Assembly: GCA_037178975.1 (NCBI GenBank)
Contig: JASJZH010000016.1
Location: 1 to 21,136 of the forward strand
Direction: 5' to 3'
Origin: Oscheius tipulae
Lineage: Eukaryota > Nematoda > Chromadorea > Rhabditida > Rhabditidae
Length of the DNA stretch: 21,136 bases
The notes below the pieces were generated by a model. The model did no database searches, was not told the DNA's origin, and saw nothing but the letters and a program-made list of their open reading frames with translations. The translations under genes and the position numbers were made by a program. Each line of letters starts with the position of its first letter. The first letter of the stretch is position 1. Shown here piece after piece: positions 13,571-18,759 of the stretch.

Positions 13571-13620
13571 CAGCCCAAGTATATGCAGCAAAGCTGCAAT
13601 GAAGCCTAAGCCTAAGCATA
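13571..13620. other. Telomere-subtelomere junction with an internal two-unit telomeric scrap
   Basis: After the last canonical unit comes a short non-telomeric stretch with a small GCAGC/GCTGC inverted repeat (about 13585-13598). A last island of two telomere units (GAAGCCTAAGCCTAAGC) follows at about 13600-13616. The island may mark an older breakpoint or telomere addition site; that is inference. Confidence 0.7.
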
Positions 13621-13709
13621 GTGCCCACACGGAGTTGACTTGGTCTGAGGTGACAAAACAACTCCTGAGTAGGCACCATAGTGCCCACACGGAGTTGACT
13701 TGATCTGAG
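13617..13709. repeat. Direct 33-bp duplication, 60 bp apart
   Basis: The block that begins CATAGTGCCCACACGGAGTT occurs at 13617-13649 and again at 13677-13709. The copies are 33 bp long and differ at one position (13643 G, 13703 A). The start-to-start distance is 60 bp. It lies immediately inside the telomere and has no sign of coding. Confidence 0.9.
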
Positions 13710-13897
13710 TATTCTAGTGTCACGTAATGTGTGTATTCGTGGGAAAGCGTATGTGTATACGTGTGTTTTCATTGATAAAGTAAATCCTTATTGGATTCTA
13801 TTCGGGGATATGTGTATAGTATGTTTAACGGGGGGAAATTTCTGGTTTCTAAGCATTTTCTTTTTAGGATAAAGTATTGTTCAAGAGATAAATCTTG

Positions 13898-14905
13898 CGT
13901 TTTCAACCCACAGCGAGAGGGATTCCAGTGATCTGTAGGCTTAGTGTAATCCGGACAGTGTAAACAGCACACAGCTTAGCCCCTGGGCCTGCTTCTACTG
14001 CATGAAATATCAGAATAGAAAAGGAAACTGTCTTTTTGTAATGACATATTATTTGTCACAGTTAATCACTGTACAACAGTAGATGATATCGTCTGTCATC
14101 AGGGAAGTCGATCGGTGTGGTGTAATCTTATTTAAAATCAAAAAATAAGGAGAGGGAGAAAGAGAGAGAGAGAGAGAATAAAAATAGAGAGAAAAAGCCT
14201 AAGACAAAGCCATGATTGTAGCGTGCTTTTGAGAATCGATAATAGAGCGTCGTGGCTAAAAGCCAATCAATAGGGACAAATCGATAATTTGAATGTTTTG
14301 TCTTAGCAAAAGGCTTGTCCGGAGTCTCGTTCTTTCAAAGAACATATGCTTAGGCAATATTTATTTGTGTAACGCGGAATGATATTTCTTGTTAGGCTTA
14401 CTGCAGTCTGGGCAGTGGAAGCCTGCTTTGTCTTAGTGTGACTGGGAATCTGTTTGCGCTCCTTATAACAATTCGATGATTATAGAGTTTGACAGAGTGT
14501 AAAGTGTTTTCAACCCACAGCGAGAGGAATCCTATTTTTTAAAAGGCTTAGCTTCATCCGGGTAGTGTATACCGCATACAAAACGCTTCACACTGGGCCA
14601 AACGTATATAGAAAGCGCTAACAAAACCTTTAGACAAAATGCAGTCAGTGTGAAGTAAACATGTGTTACCCCACAGAAACAAGTAAAATTAACCTTATTC
14701 TAGCTTTTTCAAGCCAGACAACGGACAATCATTCGCTATATAATAGAGGCTCTAATAACCAAAACATACGTATTCTCTCACGACTTCACACAAATACTAC
14801 TTATTGCGTGAGAGATTCATCATTAGGCGAGGGATTTCATTTTCTATAGGCTTAGCGAAACCAAGGAGTGTATACTGCAAATCAGCTTAGCCCCTCGGTC
14901 TACGA
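13898..14905. repeat. Degenerate subtelomeric repeat, four recognisable copies
   Basis: Four related segments share GGCTTA followed by a (T)CCGG(A/G)(C/T)AGTGTA-like core and a more distant CCC(C)TGGGCC-like block. GGCTTA occurs at 13938, 14395, 14545 and 14849. Copies A (13900-13990) and B (14507-14599) also share an upstream block beginning TTTTCAACCCACAGCGAGAG. The copies at 14392-14455 and 14830-14900 are weaker. The spacings of 457, 150 and 304 bp are close to 3, 1 and 2 times 152, as if a tandem satellite of about 152 bp had decayed. I could not recognise the predicted missing copies. Confidence 0.65.
14148..14195. repeat. GA-rich microsatellite
   Basis: A purine-only tract with a clean (AG)n run at about 14161-14177 and a second short GAGAGA patch at 14186-14192. 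It is followed directly by a telomere-like AAGCCTAAG at about 14195-14204. It is simple-sequence DNA and not coding. Confidence 0.9.
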
Positions 14906-15047
14906 TCGTTACGTATAAAAACAGAGAAAGAAGACTATCATGTCTTAGGACCAGCATTATCATTGATTCAAGGGCCCCTCTCAGATTTCGACTACAAGTT
15001 TCTAACAGTGCAAATGGGCAATGTTTCGAGATGGGTGGTTGCGAAAA

Positions 15048-15127
15048 GGCATTCTCTTATCCTGCTAACTCTCCTGGGACCAAAAAGAATCGATTGCAAG
15101 GAGGGTTAGCAAGGATAAGAGAATGCC
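15048..15127. repeat. Large inverted repeat / hairpin, 27-28 bp arms
   Basis: The left arm 15048-15074 begins GGCATTCTCTTATCC. The right arm 15100-15127 ends GGATAAGAGAATGCC and is its reverse complement, apart from one missing base and one mismatch. The loop is 25 nt (15075-15099). A transcript of either strand would fold into an 80-nt stem-loop. It may be a fold-back element, a small-RNA precursor or a structural repeat; the sequence alone does not decide. Confidence 0.9.
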
Positions 15128-15209
15128 GCCAAGGAGCCCTACAAGATGCATAACAAGGAGGAGAAGCGACGGAGACTAAAAAGTAAAACAAAATTTAGGA
15201 TTCATCTCT

Positions 15210-15215
15210 TTTATT
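15210..15215 (-). terminator. Poly(A) signal AATAAA of the RING gene
   Basis: AATAAA on the minus strand lies 37 nt downstream of the TAA stop at 15253-15255, which fits a short nematode 3' UTR. The stop overlaps a potential donor (GTAAGA, 15256), and an acceptor (TTTTTAG) lies at 15176. A spliced variant of the C-terminus is therefore possible. Confidence 0.6.
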
Positions 15216-15252
15216 TCCAAAATAGACCAAAATAATAGAAAATTTTTTTTTC

Positions 15253-15902
15253 TTACTGGCTGTGGAGTGAGGAGGAGCGGGGCGGAGGGACGGGAGGCGG
15301 GGCTGGACGGTGGGGAGGAACTGGAGGCGGGGCTGGACGGCGACGGCCTTCTTCGTCTCGGTATGTCGGCCACAACCTGAATAGGTTGTTCGAGCCTTCA
15401 CACCTGTACACGCAGCGTGTCTGAAACAAACTTTATTAGTCAAAAAAGTCAAAAAAAAAAGTCACCATTTCTGCTCCTTGCTCGATCATAGCCCTCACGC
15501 ACATTCCGCAAACAATATGCCCGCATGTGCGGGCATATTGAATGCGGACGGCGTCCAGGCAGATCGGACAGCTGGACAGCAGAGGAGGAGTATTATAATA
15601 CTCCTCAACTGTCCAGCTACCGACCTGGACCTGGGGCCGATTTCGAGTCTAAATCAAAATAATCGAATGAAAAAAATAACAAACCTGATCGGCTTCTTCT
15701 GCTTGCCTTGGCTGCCTTCTTCTTCCTCTTCTGTAGTCTCCTCGTCGTCGTCTTCTTCCATCCTCTGGATCTCGAACCTAAATCAGAAGAATATATTAAA
15801 ACAAAGAAAAAGTACTTGAACTTGTGCGGGACGGGCCTCCTCATCAAGAAATTCGAGGATTCTTCTTCTCGCCAGGTGCGCATGGCGGCGGCCGGGAGGC
15901 AT
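15253..15902 (-). CDS. RING-finger protein, four exons
   Basis: Exons by hand: 15816-15902, 15685-15777, 15466-15648 and 15253-15420. Introns are 38, 36 and 45 nt, all phase 0, with GT...TTTAG or TTTCAG ends. The 176-residue product has a mixed N-terminus (from MPPGRRHAH), an Arg-rich second exon and a RING domain in exon 3: CPIC, 11 residues, CGH, then IVCGMC. The last metal pair lies across intron 3 in exon 4 (CVYRC, spacing C-x3-C instead of the usual C-x2-C). The C-terminus is proline-rich, with two near-identical RPAPPPVPP units. RING domains usually recruit E2 enzymes for ubiquitin transfer; E3 activity is inferred from the family. The start ATG directly follows a TTTCAG acceptor. It is divergent from the plus-strand module array. 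I do not recognise an orthologue. Confidence 0.8.
15513..15540. repeat. Near-perfect palindrome inside the RING exon
   Basis: CAATATGCCCGCA and its reverse complement TGCGGGCATATTG are separated by 2 nt. The palindrome covers the codons around the RING CGH motif, so it constrains coding sequence and could also form a hairpin or cruciform. Confidence 0.9.
15571..15617. repeat. Nested inverted repeat inside the RING exon
   Basis: The inner perfect palindrome at 15585-15606 has arms of GAGGAGTATTA type around TA. It is flanked by GCTGGACAG (15571-15579) and CTGTCCAGC (15609-15617). It lies just upstream of the first zinc ligands in the coding direction. Confidence 0.9.
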
Positions 15903-15908
15903 CTGAAA
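15903..15908 (-). other. Probable spliced-leader acceptor of the RING gene
   Basis: On the minus strand, a pyrimidine-rich tract ending AATTTCAG lies directly before the ATG at 15902. Nematode mRNAs often receive a spliced leader at such a site with almost no 5' UTR. A cis-spliced upstream exon is the alternative, because the preceding 27 nt resemble the end of intron 1 of the same gene. Confidence 0.5.
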
Positions 15909-16205
15909 TTAGAAGAATATAGTAAAAAAAGGAAGAAGAGAGAAATGAGAGCTAAAACATAAAAAAAGAAAAGAGGCAGCTCTTATAAAAAAAAAACAAA
16001 AAAGGGCTACCAGATTAGCAATTTTGAGGCTTAGGCTTTTAAGCCATCTAATATCAAAAAGATGAAATTTAGTTTTGAAATCGGAAATGAAGCCTAATAG
16101 AGAGAGAAAAAGATATATCGAAATGTTAGGGCTTTGAAATCAGAAAAGAGGGAGGAGCAGGAATTGAAAAAAAAAGCAGAAAAAATAGAAGAGAGCTAGC
16201 GCTAT
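15903..16205. promoter_or_regulatory. A-rich divergent intergenic region
   Basis: This stretch separates the minus-strand RING gene from the plus-strand module array. It is very A-rich, with a TATAAAA at 15984-15990, a telomere-like GAGGCTTAGGC at about 16026 and two related patches, GAAATCGGAAATGAAG and GAAATCAGAAAAGAG (about 16078 and 16136). A shared promoter is inferred only from the divergent layout. Confidence 0.35.
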
Positions 16206-16457
16206 TTGAATGAGCAGCTGAGAGGCGCATTTGAGTTTGCACAAATTTTCGCGCGTCGTCTGCCCCATACGGCGCCAGACCTTGCCGAACCCAGCCGCCG
16301 AACAAAACCGGTAATGGTCAGTTTTTTCGATTTTTATGTGCTTTGCTGTTATTTTTATCTTTCAGGCCCACCCTTCTCAACGTCGTGAAGGACATCGACG
16401 GGACAACGACGACAGCGCTGAGGGAGGACGAGGGGACGAGGAAGCCGAAACCACCAG
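16206..16457 (+). other. Module 1 of the exon-pair array
   Basis: Block A ends at 16316 (its start is uncertain), the intron is 16317-16365 and block B is 16366-16457. The frame through A and B is open from a TTG at 16206, without an ATG until the one at the very end of A. From that ATG, B gives a short Arg/Asp/Glu-rich peptide that stops in the next A block. Compared with module 3, the start of B lacks one base, so the frame shared by modules 3-5 is shifted here. Confidence 0.5.
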
Positions 16458-16721
16458 GTTAGTTCCTTTTTCTTTCTTTGTTTTACCTCTAGTGAAAAAT
16501 TACAAGTCTTTTGCTAAAAACAATACTAGTCATTGATACTAGCAAATTTTCACTGAAAAAAATACAACTTAGTTGATAAACGTGACAGTCACAGAGAACA
16601 GCAGATTTCTGTTGATTTCCTGACAGTATCACACAATTTTTGTCATTTCAATTGCAAAACACAATTCCTACATGAAAGAGGCATTTCTTTTTAGTTCTAA
16701 TCACAAAAAATCTGTTTTCAG

Positions 16722-16895
16722 TCTGTTCTGAAGCCCCAGAAGCTGCCCGTCAGTTGCCGTGAGATCCCATAATGGTCAGTTTTTTTGCGAAGTTTCTGTG
16801 TTTTGCTGTGATTTGTTTTTTCAGATTCAGGCTTGCACGAGATGAAGGGCGACGACAGCGAGATGAAGGACGGCGACAACGAGAAGGAACACCAG
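16722..16895 (+). other. Module 2 of the exon-pair array, closed in all frames
   Basis: Block A is 16722-16774, the intron 16775-16824 and block B 16825-16895. Block A has an early TGA in one frame, a TGA before its end in another and the TAA of TAATG in the third. Reading from that ATG meets a TGA after six codons of B. Relative to module 3, several small gaps have shifted the frame, so this unit looks degenerate if the array was once coding. Confidence 0.55.
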
Positions 16896-17333
16896 GTTAG
16901 TCTTTTCTTTTCATTCTTTCCCTTTAACACTAGTAAAATTACAAAACTTTTGTTGAAAGTCCTAGTCATTGACATGAACAGTTGAACAGCCTGCGACAGT
17001 AACAGAGAACAGCAGATAACTGCTAGTTCTCTGTTACTGTCGCACTCTCTTAGGCTTCAGCCCTGTCAATATCACCCAATTTTCGTTATTCCATAGCTAA
17101 AACAAAATTCTGGCTTGATAGACATTGTTTTTGGAGGCTTTCATGTCAAGCCTTTCACTTCTTCTTGACTAAAATCAAGGCTGACAGTCACAGAAACCAG
17201 CAGATTTCTGCTGGTTTTCCACTCAAAGTTCTGACAGAATCACCCAAATTTTGTTTTTACCCAGGCAAAACACAATTCTGACATGAAAGAGGCTGTTCAT
17301 TTTTACTTCTATTCACAAAAAAACGGTTTTCAG

Positions 17334-17530
17334 GTTGTCCTGAAGCTGAGGAAGCTGCACGCCCCTGCCGTGCTCTCCAGCTGCCGACAGGCTCCCCGTA
17401 ATGGTCAGTTTTTTGCGAAGTTTCTGTGTTTTGCTGTTATTTGTTCTTTCAGATTCACCTGGCTGCTGCCGTCGAGAAGGACGAGATGCTTCGACGACGA
17501 CAACGGATCAGGAAGCCGAGTGAAAACCAG
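17334..17530 (+). other. Module 3 of the exon-pair array
   Basis: Block A is 17334-17403, the intron 17404-17452 and block B 17453-17530. From the ATG at 17401-17403, B reads MIHLAAAVEKDEM and on for 26 codons. It then continues in phase into block A of module 4, where it ends at TAA 17910-17912, giving 46 residues. The same start (M, one variable residue, HL) appears in modules 4 and 5, the best hint of a coding frame in this array. Confidence 0.5.
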
Positions 17531-17586
17531 GTTAGTTTCCATTTCTTTTTTTTCCCACAAAAAGACTCTTTTGCTAAGAAAAAATT

Positions 17587-17685
17587 GCCTAGTCATTGAC
17601 ACAAAATTCCATTGAGAAAGCCTAATCATTGACACATGGTTTCATTGAGAAAGCCTAGCCATTGACACATAGTTTTATTGAAAAC
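17587..17685. repeat. Three tandem 33-bp units in the module 3 intron
   Basis: Copies at 17587-17619, 17620-17652 and 17653-17685 share GCCTA(G/A)(T/C)CATTGACACA followed by a T-rich part and ATTGA(G/A)AAA. Single relatives of the CTAGTCATTGA core also occur in the introns after modules 1 and 2 (about 16527 and 16962), so the tandem expansion happened locally. Confidence 0.85.
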
Positions 17686-17852
17686 ATACAACAGTTTGCC
17701 CTAACGCGACGGTAACAGGAAACAGCAGATTTCTGCTAATTTATCTCTCTTAGTCTTGTTACACTCAGGCTTAGCCATTCCACAGACAAACCAAAATTTT
17801 GATATGAAAAAGCTCTTCTTTTTACTTCTTCACGCCTAAAAAGCCTTTTCAG

Positions 17853-18043
17853 CTCGCTCTGAAGCTGCCCGCCCCTGCCGTGTTTTCCAGCTGCCGACAG
17901 GTTCTCTTCTAATGGTCAGTTTTTGGCGAAGTTTCTGTGTTTTGCTGTAGTTTTTTTTTTCAGACTCACCTCGGTCCCGTCGTCGTGAGGGACAAGATGG
18001 TGGACTGGCGTCAACCGAGAGGAGGAGGAGGAAACGAAGCCTG
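17853..18043 (+). other. Module 4 of the exon-pair array
   Basis: Block A is 17853-17914, the intron 17915-17963 and block B 17964-18043. Block A closely resembles that of module 3 (shared GCCCCTGCCGTG and CCAGCTGCCGACAGG). From the terminal ATG, B reads MTHLGPVVVRDKM and stops four codons into the next A block. TAA (17910-17912) and ATG (17912-17914) overlap by one base. Confidence 0.5.
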
Positions 18044-18217
18044 GTTAGTTTTTCTTTTAACTGACACCTCGTAAAATCTTTTGCTACATCTTTTGCTAAA
18101 AGAATTCTAAACATTGATGCAAATGTTTAGAAGTCTTCAAGAGCCAAAAAAAAAACAGACATTCCTGACATGAAAGAGGCTGTTTTTTTCTTCTGTCTGA
18201 CTACAATCAGTTTTCAG

Positions 18218-18423
18218 TTTCTCCTGAAGCCCCGAAGAATCTCCCCGCCCTTCCCGTGGATTCAGCTGCCGGCAGAGCCACCTAATGGTCAGTTATTTTG
18301 CGTTTTTGCGTGTTTTGCTGCTGTTTTTGTTTTCAGGTTCACCTGGCTCTCATCTTCGAGGAGGGCAAGAGGATAGACGGACAGGCTGCTGTCGGCAGAG
18401 AAGACCATGAGTCTTCTGGTTAG
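18218..18423 (+). other. Module 5 of the exon-pair array, probable 3' end
   Basis: Block A is 18218-18287, the intron 18288-18336 and block B 18337-18418. From the terminal ATG, B reads MVHLALIFEEGKR and on. If the GTTAGT after B is not used as a donor, this frame stops at TAG 18421-18423. An AATAAA at 18469-18474 then gives a plausible transcript end. Splicing to an acceptor at 18570 (TTACATAG) would add only eight codons. Confidence 0.5.
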
Positions 18424-18601
18424 TTGTTATCTTTTACCACATATGAACAGGATAGACTTGATTTAGCGAATAAATAGATATTGAACAGCTACCCACACGA
18501 AACTGACATGGCACAGACAGGCTTTTGGATGATTAAAGATGTTACAGCACCTTTTTTTTGTCTTACATAGGTGTCTCTGGTTGGGTTTGTTAGCTTAGGC
18601 T
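18424..18601. other. Convergent intergenic stretch
   Basis: Lies between the 3' end of the plus-strand array and the 3' end of the minus-strand glycoprotein gene. It holds the AATAAA noted separately, an isolated acceptor-like TTACATAG (18563-18570) and a telomere-like CTTAGGC at about 18595. No gene is supported. Confidence 0.5.
18469..18474 (+). terminator. Possible poly(A) signal of the module array
   Basis: AATAAA lies about 46 nt after the TAG that closes module 5. It is the only such signal on this strand near the array end. No cDNA evidence is available here. Confidence 0.4.
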
Positions 18602-18759
18602 TTACTCTTTAGGTTTTGCTTCTTTGTCGTCGTCTTTGTATTTTTCTTCTTTGTCGTCGTCGTCGATGTAGTTCTGGGATATGTTGTCGGGGATCAGGGG
18701 GTATCGCACATGTTCCGACGCATGTAGTTCACCTCCGTCGGTTGTTTCTTGTGGTGTTC
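18602..18759 (-). other. Possible alternative last exon of the glycoprotein gene, acidic C-terminus
   Basis: From TGGCCAG at 18760, a frame different from that of the preceding exon is open for 51 codons and ends in a Lys/Asp/Glu-rich tail (DDDDKEEKYKDDDKEAK) before TAA 18602-18604. A donor at 18863 (GATG then GTGATG) would join it in frame through a 104-nt intron. Without splicing, the protein ends at TGA 18694-18696. Composition favours the spliced form, but both remain possible. Confidence 0.45.

Larger units (their letters stand above)
13710..15047. other. Gene-poor subtelomeric spacer
   Basis: Apart from the degenerate repeat and GA tract, I see no supported gene. The open frames here are short (under 70 codons), lack splice signals at sensible places and overlap the repeat copies. 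A 9-bp inverted repeat (TCTCTCACG at 14774-14782, CGTGAGAGA at 14807-14815) lies just before the last repeat copy. Confidence 0.6.
16581..17742. repeat. Recurring CAGCAGATTTCTGCTG-type hairpin in the long introns
   Basis: Related inverted repeats occur at about 16581-16620, 16993-17043, 17181-17219 and 17705-17742. Each carries (G)ACAGTNACAG, then AACAGCAGAT, then a CTGCT-type return arm. The 16993-17043 copy is nearly perfect over 51 nt. Each copy sits between a B block and the next A block, and most are followed by a TGACAG(T/A)ATCAC-like stretch. They may be part of the duplicated module or separate inserted elements. Confidence 0.75.
16206..18423 (+). repeat. Tandem array of five exon A - short intron - exon B modules
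   Basis: Each module has an exon-like block A ending TAATG, a 49-50 nt intron running from GTCAGT to a TTTCAG-type acceptor, and an exon-like block B ending in a GTTAGT donor. A longer intron (264, 438, 322 and 174 nt) with a recurring hairpin follows in modules 1-4. The TAATGGTCAGT junction is the same in all five. The short intron is clearly better conserved than the flanking blocks. Block lengths are not multiples of three (A: 53, 70, 62, 70; B: 92, 71, 78, 80, 82), and I found no frame that stays open through all modules; module 2 block A is closed in every frame. Possible readings are a non-coding spliced RNA, a decayed multi-exon gene, or separate small ORFs starting at the ATG of each A block. 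Confidence 0.7.

Noticed and set aside
13136..13723. A 195-codon minus-strand frame of Leu-Arg repeats as a protein-coding gene
   Set aside because: It is the telomere repeat read in one frame, begins at a GTG without an ATG and ends at an indel. It is kept only as a speculative note on telomeric transcripts.
13769..13972. A 67-codon minus-strand frame inside the spacer
   Set aside because: It overlaps a copy of the degenerate repeat, has no splice or start context and has no recognisable features.
14148..14195. CRISPR-like or regulatory array
   Set aside because: It is only a GA microsatellite, and the window is eukaryotic.
14661..14849. A 62-codon plus-strand frame
   Set aside because: It is short, runs into a repeat copy and has no supporting signals.
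15478..15962. Plus-strand frames opposite the RING gene and the 88-codon minus-strand frame at 15617-15883
   Set aside because: They are shadows of the RING exons. The minus-strand frame reads through two introns that have clear splice ends.
17283..17615. A 110-codon plus-strand frame beginning MKEAV, and a similar one at 18170-18376
   Set aside because: They read straight through the conserved 49-nt intron and its acceptor. The shared start reflects duplicated DNA, and modules 2 and 4 do not keep the frame open.
16718..18114. Minus-strand frames across the module array
   Set aside because: Splice signals and the duplicated structure are all oriented on the plus strand.
18602..18680. FLAG-tag-like KYKDDDK string as an engineered sequence
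   Set aside because: It lies in a natural Asp/Lys-rich stretch of GAC and AAA/GAA codons, and no vector sequence is present.
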